Positions 43,146 to 50,935 of a DNA stretch of 64,000 nucleotides are shown one piece after another. Every line of letters starts with the position of its first letter. The first letter of the stretch is position 1. Source of the DNA: Arthrobacter sp. Soc17.1.1.1 (GTDB lineage Bacteria; Actinomycetota; Actinomycetes; Actinomycetales; Micrococcaceae); NCBI RefSeq assembly GCF_036867195.1, contig NZ_JBAJII010000001.1, positions 2,914,001 to 2,978,000 of the forward strand. Reading direction: 5' to 3'. The notes under the pieces were generated by a model. That model worked only from the letters and a program-made list of their open reading frames with translations. It was not told the origin of the DNA and searched no databases. Both the position numbers and the translations under genes were made by a program.

Positions 43146-44090
43146 TCAGAAGAGGGCTTCCTGGACCGCGGGGACGGGCGTGCTGAAGTCGCCGAACCGC
43201 AGGCGCCTCCCCCTGAGCTGCGTGAGGTCCGCGACGAACAGGAGATCGGTGCCGTCGATCGCGACCACGGCCGAGGGTCCGATGACGTCGGCCACGCTGA
43301 AGCCGTGCCGTCCGCGGTCCAGCGGTTCCGGGTAGGGCTGCAGCCCCCTGCGGGCCAGCACCGCGGACCACGCCTCCGGTGGCTCGTACTCCTCGTGCAC
43401 CACCTCGAATCCCGCGACGTCCACGCCGCCCTGCAGCAGCCCCCTGGCCGCCAGGGCGGAGCCGTCGTTGAGTCGCTCGAGCTGGCGCGCCGGCAGGGGT
43501 GCGCAGAGGGACGCGGCTTTCGTCCCGGATCTCACGGCCTGCGGGAGGCCGACACTCCGCGTGACCTCGTCCTCGAGGATCCGCACGATCCGCCCGTCGT
43601 CGGCGAGCGCCACGAACTGCGCGACGACGGCGCCCTGCTCCACGAGCCGTGCCCGTTTCCTGAGGTGCGACGCCGTGCCCACCTTGGTGGACCCGTCGGC
43701 GAAGGTCGCGACGTACAGCCAGTGGGGCTGGTCGAGGTAGCGTTTCAGGCCTGCCGGTGCGATCCCCGAGCGGTGGACGTCGTGCATGAAGCGGACGTCG
43801 TCCTGGGCGAGGCACCGGCCGCACTGATAGCCCCGTTCGGCCGGACGCTGGTCGGCGCAGGGCACCCAGGTGCGGTCGTCGCGTCCGTGCACGCGGTGGA
43901 ATCCGAGGCAGTAGCGGCCCGTGGCCGACACCTCGAACGCCAGCCTCGTCCCCGGCGCGAGGGAGACGTCCCGCAGGCCCTGCTCCTCGGTGGGCGCACC
44001 GGCGACGGACGCGGAGGGCACCTCGCGCAGCGACAGGACCGGCTCGGTCCCGTGCCAGGTCACACCGCTGCAGAGATAGGTGAGGCTCAC
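43146..44090 (-). CDS. DUF2797 protein with GIY-YIG-like core
   Basis: A 314-residue protein of the DUF2797 family. Putative metal ligands are in WVPCADQ and YQCGRCLAQ; a central segment (WLYVATFADGSTKVGTASHL) has the spacing of a GIY-YIG nuclease core with an Arg further on (RKRARL). The catalytic competence of that core is uncertain. The GTG at 44090 is predicted leaderless (TAGGCT, complement 44097-44102, 7 nt before). Function unknown; a nucleic-acid role is inferred from the fold. Confidence 0.82.
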   Translation of the reverse strand: MSLTYLCSGVTWHGTEPVLSLREVPSASVAGAPTEEQGLRDVSLAPGTRLAFEVSATGRYCLGFHRVHGRDDRTWVPCADQRPAERGYQCGRCLAQDDVRFMHDVHRSGIAPAGLKRYLDQPHWLYVATFADGSTKVGTASHLRKRARLVEQGAVVAQFVALADDGRIVRILEDEVTRSVGLPQAVRSGTKAASLCAPLPARQLERLNDGSALAARGLLQGGVDVAGFEVVHEEYEPPEAWSAVLARRGLQPYPEPLDRGRHGFSVADVIGPSAVVAIDGTDLLFVADLTQLRGRRLRFGDFSTPVPAVQEALF

Positions 44091-44139
44091 GGTGCCAGCC
44101 TAGGTGCGGGCACCCCCAGTATCGGCGGGAACCGGCGGA

Positions 44140-45189
44140 TCAGGCGAGGACCGTGCTGAGGTCGTATGCCGCGGGGAGGTCGAGCTGCCCGAACGTGCAG
44201 GAGCGGGCCTCCCGGTCGGGCCGCCACCGTTCGAACTGCACGGTGTGCCGGAAGCGGTCCCCCTCCATCTGGTCGTACCGCACCTCGACCACGCGCCGCG
44301 GCTGCAGCCTGATGTAGGAGATGTCCCGGGCGGAGGCGAAGCGGCTGCGCTCGGTCTCGCCGCGTTCGGCCTCCCCGTCGCTGTTCCGCAGCACGTCGGC
44401 CTCGAGCTCCCCGACGAGTTCCAGCCTCCGCTGGTCCGAGAACGCCGAGATCCCGCCGACGTTGCGCAGCTCGCCGTCGTCGTCGTACAGGCCGAGCAGC
44501 AGCGACCCGACACCCTGGCCGGACTTGTGCACGCGGTAGCCGAGGACCACGGTGTCGGCGCTGCGGTGATGCTTGACCTTGAGCATGCGCCGCTTGTTGG
44601 GCTCGTAGGCGGCGCCCAGCGGCTTCGCCACCACGCCGTCCAGGCCCGCACCCTCGAACTCGACGAGCCAGCGCCGCGCGAGCTCGACGTCGTGCGTGAT
44701 CTGCGAGAGGTGGACCGGCGCCGCGAAGGACGCACCGACGGACTCCAGCGCGCTGCGTCGCTTACTGAAGGGGGCGTCCGTCAGGTCGTCGTCGCCGAGG
44801 GCGAGCAGGTCGAAGGCCACGAACGACGACGGCGTCTCAGCGGCGAGGAGGCGCACCCGGCTCTCCGCCGGGTGGATGCGCTGGGACAGGGCGTCCCAGT
44901 CGAGCCGTTCCGCGCCGGGTTCGCCCCGCCGCACCACGATCTCGCCGTCGACGACGCAGCGTGCGGGCAGGATCCGCAGCAGGGCCTCGACGAGTTCGGG
45001 GAAGTACCGGGTCAGTGCCTTCGAGCCGCGGCTGCCGATCTCGCAGGTGCCGTCCTCGATCCTGACGACGGCACGGAAGCCGTCCCACTTCGGTTCGTAC
45101 ACGAGGCCGCCGGGTGCGCTGTCGGGTTCTGGGACCGTGTCCACGGCCTTGGCGAGCATCGGCTGGATGGGGAAGGGCAGGTCGGTCAT
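44140..45189 (-). CDS. ligC: ATP-dependent DNA ligase, LigC type
   Basis: A 349-residue two-domain ligase. The AMP-accepting Lys is Lys34 in YEPKWDGFRA; DGEIVV, FVAFDLLAL, GLDGVVAKP and KRRMLKVKHHR give motifs III-V. The C-terminal OB domain follows (GLYDDDGELRNVGG). Size and motifs match the LigC subfamily, which in mycobacteria acts in backup end joining and base-excision repair. No Ku or LigD is adjacent. Confidence 0.9.
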   Translation of the reverse strand: MTDLPFPIQPMLAKAVDTVPEPDSAPGGLVYEPKWDGFRAVVRIEDGTCEIGSRGSKALTRYFPELVEALLRILPARCVVDGEIVVRRGEPGAERLDWDALSQRIHPAESRVRLLAAETPSSFVAFDLLALGDDDLTDAPFSKRRSALESVGASFAAPVHLSQITHDVELARRWLVEFEGAGLDGVVAKPLGAAYEPNKRRMLKVKHHRSADTVVLGYRVHKSGQGVGSLLLGLYDDDGELRNVGGISAFSDQRRLELVGELEADVLRNSDGEAERGETERSRFASARDISYIRLQPRRVVEVRYDQMEGDRFRHTVQFERWRPDREARSCTFGQLDLPAAYDLSTVLA

Positions 45190-45287
45190 GCCCTGATCGT
45201 GCCGTACGGGCCGCGCTCCTGGCTATCCGCGCTCTCCCGGACTCCTCACGGGCGCCTGGACTTTCCGCCTGGTGTGGCGGCCACGAC

Positions 45288-45312
45288 GGCGGCCCGGAGA
45301 ATCCGGGCCGCC
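45288..45312 (-). terminator. GC-rich hairpin after the PfpI-type gene
   Basis: An 11-bp stem GGCGGCCCGGA/TCCGGGCCGCC with a 3-nt loop lies 17 bp beyond the deglycase gene's stop. It lacks a clear T-run. Confidence 0.6.
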
Positions 45313-45328
45313 GGTACCGGGCGGTCGG

Positions 45329-45895
45329 CTACGCTGTCTGGCCCTCGTGCGGGCCTTCCGCGATCTCCTCGAGGAGCTTGTCGTTGAAGGCCTCGAGGTC
45401 GCCCGGGTGGCGGCTGGTGACCAGGCCCTGGTCCACCACCACTTCCTCGTCGGTCCAGTTGGCTCCGGCGTTCTTCAGGTCCGTGGCGAGCGTGTGGTAG
45501 GAGGTGAGGTCGCGTCCGGCGACCACCCCGGCCTCGATGAGCAGCCAGGGTCCGTGGCAGATGGACGCCACGGGCTTGTGCTGCTCGAAGAACGCCCGTG
45601 TGAAGGCCTGGGCGTCCTTGTCGACGCGCAGGAAGTCGGCGTTGACCACACCGCCCGGCAGGACCAGGGCGTCGTAGTCGTCGGCGGACGCATCGGCGAC
45701 CGCCAGGTCCACCTCGAACGTCTCGCCCTTGTCCACGCCGTCGAACCCCTGGAGCGTCCCCGTCTTCGGGGACACGAGCGTGGGGACCCCGCCAGCCTCC
45801 TTGACCGCGTTCCAGGGACTGGTGAGTTCGATCTGCTCGACCCCGTCGGTCAGCAGGAATGCGACCTTCTTGCCTGAGATGTCGTGTTCGGACAT
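45329..45895 (-). CDS. PfpI/DJ-1-family glyoxalase or deglycase
   Basis: Class I glutamine-amidotransferase-like protein of 188 residues, with the nucleophile Cys in ASICHGPWLLIEAG, the N-terminal Glu in VAFLLTDGVEQIELT, and LVLPGGVVNADFLR. The closest functional group is the YhbO/PfpI deglycase-type proteins. The start at 45895 (MSEHDISGKK) has GGGAGA upstream; an in-frame ATG 11 codons upstream is rejected. Single gene. Confidence 0.9.
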   Translation of the reverse strand: MSEHDISGKKVAFLLTDGVEQIELTSPWNAVKEAGGVPTLVSPKTGTLQGFDGVDKGETFEVDLAVADASADDYDALVLPGGVVNADFLRVDKDAQAFTRAFFEQHKPVASICHGPWLLIEAGVVAGRDLTSYHTLATDLKNAGANWTDEEVVVDQGLVTSRHPGDLEAFNDKLLEEIAEGPHEGQTA

Positions 45896-46004
45896 GCTGT
45901 TCTCCCTTGCGTAGAGCGTGCGTGTCATACGCCTTCCAGCCTAGGAACCCGCGAAACGATAAGCAAGCTGAGCATTTGCGCTGCAGGCTTCGGGGCGCGG
46001 TGGT

Positions 46005-46589
46005 TCAGGACCGCTTCGGGCGGGCACGCACGTGCATCCGCTCCCCCTGCTGGCCGAAGAGGCTGATGAGCTCGACGGGCTTCCCGTCCGCGCTCGCGAA
46101 CCAGTGGGGTGTCCGCGTGTCGAACTCGGCGGCCTCGCCAGGGCCGAGCACGAAGTCGTTGTCGCCCAGCACGAGCCGCAGGGATCCGTCGAGGATGTAG
46201 AGCCACTCGTAGCCCTCGTGGACCTGGGGGTCGGGCTCCGTGCCGCGCGCGTCGCCCGCGAGCACCATCTTGTAGGCCTGCACCCCGCCGGGGCGGCGCG
46301 TCAGCGGGATCGCGGTCATGCCGTGGTGGGTGATGGGACGCAGGTGCACGCGGGGATCCCCGGTGGGCGGCGCGCCGACGAGGTCGTCGAGCGGCACGCC
46401 GTACAGCCGTGCGATGGGCAGCAGGATCTCCAGGTTGGGGCGCCGCTGGCCCGACTCCAGGCGGGACAGCGTGCTCACGGAGATACCGGAGGCGGCGGAC
46501 ACGTCACCGAGCGTCAGGCTGCGCTGGGCGCGCAGCGCGCGGAGGCGTGGTCCGACGGCGTCGAGCACCGCGTCGAGGTCCGATGACAT
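46005..46589 (-). CDS. XRE-family regulator with cupin sensor domain
   Basis: A 194-residue transcription factor: an N-terminal HTH (LTLGDVSAASGISVSTLSRLESGQRRP) and a C-terminal cupin (EWLYILDGSLRLVLGDNDFVLGPGEAAEFD). The start is the ATG at 46589 (MSSDLDAVLD). The divergent oxidoreductase gene and TTGC/GCAA inverted repeats between them suggest local repression. The cupin ligand is unknown. Confidence 0.88.
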   Translation of the reverse strand: MSSDLDAVLDAVGPRLRALRAQRSLTLGDVSAASGISVSTLSRLESGQRRPNLEILLPIARLYGVPLDDLVGAPPTGDPRVHLRPITHHGMTAIPLTRRPGGVQAYKMVLAGDARGTEPDPQVHEGYEWLYILDGSLRLVLGDNDFVLGPGEAAEFDTRTPHWFASADGKPVELISLFGQQGERMHVRARPKRS

Positions 46590-46597
46590 ACGCACAT

Positions 46598-46624
46598 GTT
46601 GCCATACCAGCAACAAATATTGCT
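46598..46624. promoter_or_regulatory. Overlapping inverted repeats, candidate operator of the XRE-cupin regulator
   Basis: GTTGC-7 bp-GCAAC (46598-46614) overlaps AGCAA-6 bp-TTGCT (46609-46624) in an AT-rich divergent intergenic region. The arms reuse the same TTGC half-site, as expected for a dimeric HTH protein. Confidence 0.5.
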
Positions 46625-46679
46625 AGCCTCGCTGCGTCCTGCGCATGCTTGATCCATCAGCACGAGAGAGAGGGACCCC

Positions 46680-47837
46680 ATGACACCCACCAGCAGAGCC
46701 TCGAGGGACCGGTACGACGTCGTCGTCATCGGAGGCGGGGCCGCGGGCCTGAGCGCCGCCGTCACACTGGGCCGCGCGCTCCGGTCCGTGGTCGTCCTCG
46801 ACGACGGCCGCCCCCGCAACGCACCCGCACACGGTGTGCATGGCTTCCTGACCCGCGAGGGCATGAGCCCGCACGCCCTGCTCGATGTCGGCCGTGCCGA
46901 GGCCCGGTCCTTCGGTGCCACCCTCATGGACACCTCCGCCGTCACGGCGACGCGCAGCAGCGAGGGCTTCACCGTGGGACTGGCCGACGGCGGGACCGTG
47001 ACCGGCCGGCGCCTGCTCGTCGCCACCGGCCTCGCCGACGGACTGCCGCCCATCCCGGGGTTGCGGGAGCAGTGGGGTGCCGGCGTCGTGCACTGCCCCT
47101 ACTGCCACGGGTACGAGATCCGCGGCCGGCGCATCGGCGTGCTCGGCACCGGGCCCCTGTCGGTCCACCAGGCACTCCTGTTCCGGCAGTGGTCGGACGA
47201 CATCACGCTCTTCCTCCACGACACCGTCGCGCCCACCGAGGAGGACTGGGACCGGCTGGCGGCCCGCTCCATCCGCGTGGTCTACGGGCGCGTGGCGTCG
47301 GTGGACGCGGCCGACGGCGTCCTCACGGGAGTCACGCTGCAGGGCGGCCACCGGATGGACCTGCAGGCCCTCGCCGTCGGCACCCGCATGGAGGCACGCA
47401 GTGCCCTGCTCGAACCCCTCGGGCTCACCGCCCGGGAGCACCCGTCCGGGATGGGACACGCGCTCGACGGCGGTCCGATGGGGTCGACGGAGGTACCGGG
47501 CCTCTACGTCGCCGGGAACGTCACCAACCTCGCCGCGCAGGTGGTCGTCGCAGCGGCCGAGGGGACCATGGCGGGTGCCGCGATCAACGCGGACCTCGTG
47601 CAGGAGGAGACGGCGTGGGCCGTCGAAGGAGTCCGCGGGCCGTTCTCCGCCGCGCTCGAGGCGGAGGTCTCGGACCGCGTCCTCGGTGTGCGCCGGCACG
47701 GCCTGGCTGACGGTCTGGCTGACGGTCTGGCCGACGGCCCGGCTGACGGGGTGCATCATGGGGTGCAGGGCGGGATGGTCGGCGACGCCGGGCCCGCCGG
47801 GACGAAGGCTCGGGAAGGAGTCCGCCGTGCTGGTTGA
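46680..47837 (+). CDS. Thioredoxin-reductase-like NAD(P)/FAD oxidoreductase
   Basis: Flavoprotein of 385 residues. The FAD motif VVIGGGAAGLSAAVTLGRAL is N-terminal, the redox dithiol CPYC lies in VVHCPYCHGYE near residue 140, and VPGLYVAGNVTN is the second FAD contact. The core is about 310 residues; the C-terminal 70 are an extension with repeats (GLADGLADGLADGPADG) and His-rich sequence. Upstream is a cupin-XRE regulator; a methyltransferase gene overlaps its end by 11 bp. Substrate unknown; thioredoxin reductase proper is less likely because no trxA is near. Confidence 0.88.
   Translation: MTPTSRASRDRYDVVVIGGGAAGLSAAVTLGRALRSVVVLDDGRPRNAPAHGVHGFLTREGMSPHALLDVGRAEARSFGATLMDTSAVTATRSSEGFTVGLADGGTVTGRRLLVATGLADGLPPIPGLREQWGAGVVHCPYCHGYEIRGRRIGVLGTGPLSVHQALLFRQWSDDITLFLHDTVAPTEEDWDRLAARSIRVVYGRVASVDAADGVLTGVTLQGGHRMDLQALAVGTRMEARSALLEPLGLTAREHPSGMGHALDGGPMGSTEVPGLYVAGNVTNLAAQVVVAAAEGTMAGAAINADLVQEETAWAVEGVRGPFSAALEAEVSDRVLGVRRHGLADGLADGLADGPADGVHHGVQGGMVGDAGPAGTKAREGVRRAG
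47703..47750 (+). repeat. 12-bp in-frame tandem repeat in the oxidoreductase gene
   Basis: About four units of CTGGCTGACGGT-type sequence encode the GLAD/GPAD repeats in the C-terminal extension. Copy number could change without frameshift. Confidence 0.7.
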
Positions 47838-48456
47838 GTACACGCAGGAATTCTGGGACGACCGCTACCGGCAGCGGCCCCGCATCTGGAGCGGGAGGCC
47901 CAACCGGCAGCTCGTCGACGTCGCGGCGGCACTGCCTCCGGGCAGGGCGCTCGACGTCGGCTGCGGGGAAGGGGCCGACGCCGTCTGGCTCGCCTCCCGC
48001 GGATGGGACGTGCTCGGCGTCGACGTCTCCGAGGTCGCGATCGACCGGGCCCGCGCGCAGGCGGAGGAACTCGACCCGTCGGTCGCGGGACGGCTCGACT
48101 GGCGTCGGGTGGACCTCCTGGCCGAACCCGACCTGCCGGCCGGTCTCGACCTCGTGTCCGCCCAGTTCGTGCACCTGCCCGAGCCGGAGCACTCGAAGGT
48201 CTTCCGCTCGCTCGCGGCGCTCGTCCGTGTGGGCGGCAGCCTCCTGGTCGTGGCCCACGACCCGTCGGACCTCCACTCCGGGGTGGGACGCCCCCATCAG
48301 GCGGATCTCTTCCATACACCCCAGGAGATCGCCGCACTGCTCGACGACGCCTGGGACCTCCGGATCTGCGAGTCCCGTCCCCGAATGGAGCAGACGTCGG
48401 ACGGCCGTGACGTGAGGATCAGCGACGCGGTGCTGCACGCGGTGCGCATCCGCTGA
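47827..48456 (+). CDS. Class I SAM-dependent methyltransferase
   Basis: A 209-residue methyltransferase with motif I ALDVGCGEGADAVWLASRG (near 42-60) and the following acidic GVDVSEVAIDRAR. Downstream motifs LVSAQFVHLP and GGSLLVVAHDP fit the UbiE/TehB-like group. The GTG at 47827 is chosen because AAGGAG lies 6 nt upstream; it overlaps the oxidoreductase gene by 11 bp, so they are co-translated. Substrate unknown. Confidence 0.88.
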   Translation: MLVEYTQEFWDDRYRQRPRIWSGRPNRQLVDVAAALPPGRALDVGCGEGADAVWLASRGWDVLGVDVSEVAIDRARAQAEELDPSVAGRLDWRRVDLLAEPDLPAGLDLVSAQFVHLPEPEHSKVFRSLAALVRVGGSLLVVAHDPSDLHSGVGRPHQADLFHTPQEIAALLDDAWDLRICESRPRMEQTSDGRDVRISDAVLHAVRIR

Positions 48457-48516
48457 GGCGTCCGCAAGATCCCGGGCGGGAGTGGGTACCGCGTGCACTC
48501 CCGCCCGGCCCGTCGG

Positions 48517-48529
48517 TACCCTCGACGGA
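48517..48529 (+). promoter_or_regulatory. Leaderless promoter of rtcB
   Basis: TACCCT (48517-48522) ends 7 nt before the rtcB ATG (48529), with no Shine-Dalgarno. Confidence 0.5.
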
Positions 48530-49698
48530 TGCAGTGGATCACCGAGCAGTACGTCAATTTCGCCAGTGTCATCGACGACGTGACCCTCGCCCAGAACCGG
48601 CTGACGAGCTCCATGCCGTTCGTGTACCCGCACTTCGCCTCGATGCCCGACGCCCACCTGGGCCTCGGCTGCGCCGTCGGGTCCGTCCTGCCGACCCTCG
48701 GGGCGATCATCCCCGCGGCGGTCGGCGTCGACATCGGCTGCGGCATGGTGGCCGTGCGGACGGACCACACGGCACAGGACGTGGCGCGCCTGGACCGCCG
48801 CGCGCTGCGGGAGGCCATCGAACGGGCCGTGCCCCTCTCGGCCGGCAACAACAACAAGCGCGTGAGCGCCACGGCGCAGCCGCGCATCGACACCCTCGAG
48901 CAGGACGCCCGGTCCGCCGGCTTCGACCCCGCGGGCTACGTGAAACAGTGGCGGCTGCAGCTCGGGACGCTCGGCTCGGGCAACCACTTCATCGAGGTCT
49001 CGCTCGACGAGGAGGACAACGTCTGGCTGTTCCTCCACTCGGGGTCGCGGGGCATCGGGAACCGGATCGCGCAGCAGCACATCCGGGCGGCCCAGGACTA
49101 CTGCGCCCGGCAGTCCATCGGCCTCCCCCACCAGGACCTGGCCTACCTCGAGGAGGGGACGCCCGAGTTCGACCGCTACATCAGTGAGCTCCTGTGGGCG
49201 CAGAGGTTCGCCCTGCTCAACCGCGAGGAGATGATGGACCGCGTGGTGCGGCAGTTCACGCACTGGGTGGGCGGCCCGGTGGTGGAGCGCGAGCGCATCA
49301 ACTGCCACCACAACTACACGCACCGTGAGACGCACTACGGCAAGGACGTGTGGCTCTCCCGCAAGGGTGCCATCGCCGCCGACCCCGGACGCCCCGGGCT
49401 CATCCCCGGGTCCATGGGGACCCGCTCCTACGTGGTCACGGGCAGGGGCAACAGGGAGTCCATGAATTCCGCACCCCATGGCGCAGGCCGTGAGTACTCG
49501 CGCAACAGGGCCCGGAAGACGTTCACCCAGGACCAGCTCCGCACGGCGATGCGCGGGATCGAGTTCAGGGACACCCCGGCGTTCCTCGACGAGATCCCGG
49601 CCGCCTACAAGGACATCGACGTCGTCATGCAGGACGCGCGGGACCTCGTGGACGTCCGCCACACGCTCCGCCAGATCATCAACGTCAAGGGCGACTGA
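48529..49698 (+). CDS. rtcB: RNA-splicing ligase RtcB
   Basis: GTP- and Mn-dependent ligase joining RNA 2',3'-cyclic phosphate or 3'-phosphate to 5'-OH ends. The 389 residues contain MPDAHLGLGCAVGS, GVDIGCGM (metal Cys), LGSGNHFIEV, HHNYTHRE and the guanylylated His in APHGAGREYSRNRA. This is the short bacterial form. No archease, RtcA or RtcR gene is adjacent, so regulation differs from the E. coli rtc operon. The start at ATG 48529 is presumed leaderless. Confidence 0.95.
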   Translation: MQWITEQYVNFASVIDDVTLAQNRLTSSMPFVYPHFASMPDAHLGLGCAVGSVLPTLGAIIPAAVGVDIGCGMVAVRTDHTAQDVARLDRRALREAIERAVPLSAGNNNKRVSATAQPRIDTLEQDARSAGFDPAGYVKQWRLQLGTLGSGNHFIEVSLDEEDNVWLFLHSGSRGIGNRIAQQHIRAAQDYCARQSIGLPHQDLAYLEEGTPEFDRYISELLWAQRFALLNREEMMDRVVRQFTHWVGGPVVERERINCHHNYTHRETHYGKDVWLSRKGAIAADPGRPGLIPGSMGTRSYVVTGRGNRESMNSAPHGAGREYSRNRARKTFTQDQLRTAMRGIEFRDTPAFLDEIPAAYKDIDVVMQDARDLVDVRHTLRQIINVKGD

Positions 49699-49849
49699 CC
49701 GGCCCCACCGATGATGGGGCGGCAGCCGAACGCCGACGGCCTGCTGACATCGCTCTGGATCATTTCAGGTGGCGCGTACCGGCCCGCGATGATTCTGTGC
49801 CCTCCGTTCCGTCTGAACGATCGAACCAGAAGGCCCCTCGAGCGACGGG

Positions 49850-50449
49850 ATGCAGGACATGGGACGGATCAGCGTTACCGAGAGCATCACCCTGGACGGC
49901 GTCATGCAGGGCCCCGGCCGGCCGGACGAGGACATGCGCGGCGGCTTCACCCGGGGTGGGTGGGGCGAGGGCTACCAGGATCAGGTGTCCCTGCAGTTCA
50001 TGAGCGAAGGCATGGCCGGAGGCGGGGTGATGCTGTTCGGCCGACGGACCTATGAGGACGTGCTCGGCCACTGGACGTCGGCCACCGAACCCAATCCGTT
50101 CACCGACTACCTGACGCAGGTGCAGAAGTACGTGGTGTCCCGCTCGGCCACCGCCGGGTTGGCGTATCCGCAGTCGGTCCTGCTTGCTGGCGATGCCCGT
50201 GGGACGGTCCGCCGGCTGAAGGACGACACGGACGCGGACATCACGATCCTCGGAAGCGGCGAGCTGGTCCGCGCCCTGCAGGAGGCGGATCTCGTGGACG
50301 AGTACATCCTCCAGATCCATCCCATCGTGCTCGGGTCGGGATCCACGCTGTTCGGGGCCTCCGACCGCAGGAACCTGACGCTCGTGCGGTCGGTCACCAC
50401 GACCACCGGCGTCATCATCGCCCACTATGCCGTCGATCGGCCCTCCTAG
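49850..50449 (+). CDS. Dihydrofolate-reductase-family protein (RibD C-terminal type)
   Basis: A 199-residue NADPH-dependent reductase-like protein of the RibD-C/DHFR-like family (ISVTESITLDGVMQGPGRPDED, MLFGRRTYEDVLGHW, ITILGSGELVRALQEADLVDEY, ILQIHPIVLGSG). Such proteins are stand-alone paralogues of unknown substrate, not true FolA (folA lies at 34642). An in-frame ATG at 49859 is an alternative start. Ends before a hairpin terminator. Confidence 0.88.
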   Translation: MQDMGRISVTESITLDGVMQGPGRPDEDMRGGFTRGGWGEGYQDQVSLQFMSEGMAGGGVMLFGRRTYEDVLGHWTSATEPNPFTDYLTQVQKYVVSRSATAGLAYPQSVLLAGDARGTVRRLKDDTDADITILGSGELVRALQEADLVDEYILQIHPIVLGSGSTLFGASDRRNLTLVRSVTTTTGVIIAHYAVDRPS

Positions 50450-50570
50450 GGGACGGCGCCGGCAGCTGCCCGCCACCGTCCGAAACTCGGACCCGCCGCG
50501 AGGAGCCCTCGCTGGTGCCGAGCGGAGGGACCAGGTGGTCCTTGGGTCGACGGGCAGCGGGAGAAACAGG

Positions 50571-50605
50571 AAGACCCCCGGGATCTCGAGGATTCCGGGG
50601 GTCTT
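50571..50605 (+). terminator. Hairpin terminator between DHFR-like gene and tRNA-Met
   Basis: An 11-bp stem AAGACCCCCGG (50571-50581) pairs with 50595-50605 around a 13-nt loop; TCTGT follows on the plus strand. It stands between convergent transcripts and may serve both. Confidence 0.75.
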
Positions 50606-50609
50606 TCTG

Positions 50610-50683
50610 TAGCGGTGGTGGGACTCGATCCCACGACCTCACGATTATGAGTCGTGCGCTCTAACCAGCTGAGCTACACCGCC
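50610..50683 (-). tRNA. tRNA-Met (anticodon CAT, elongator)
   Basis: A 74-nt cloverleaf on the minus strand. The acceptor stem GGCGGTG pairs with CACCGCT (terminal G-U), the anticodon arm ACGACTCATAATCGT gives CAT, and the T arm contains GGATCGAGTCCC. CCA is not encoded. The paired acceptor end fits elongator rather than initiator tRNA; tRNA-Ile2 is a remote alternative. Confidence 0.92.
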
Positions 50684-50737
50684 CTAAATGAGGCTGCCCG
50701 TACCGATCTGATGATCGCCACGGGCCCCTCATTCATG

Positions 50738-50809
50738 AGCCCCCCACCGGAATCGATCCGGTGACCTCGTTCTTACCAAGAACGCGCTCTACCACTGAGC
50801 TAGGGGGGC
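50738..50809 (-). tRNA. tRNA-Thr (anticodon GGT)
   Basis: A 72-nt cloverleaf on the minus strand. The acceptor GCCCCCC pairs with GGGGGGC, the anticodon stem-loop CGTTC-TTGGTAA-GAACG gives GGT, and the T arm contains GGATCGATTCC. It lies 54 bp upstream of tRNA-Met on the same strand, so the two are probably co-transcribed. Confidence 0.95.
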
Positions 50810-50935
50810 AACAGCAAGAAACTTTACCAGTTCCCGGCCGTTGGTGCGAAATCGGCAGCCGCCCGGACGGACGGATCTCCGATTCCGCATCGGACCCGTG
50901 CACGCACGGGTCCGATGGGTACCGCTAGTTGGGGC

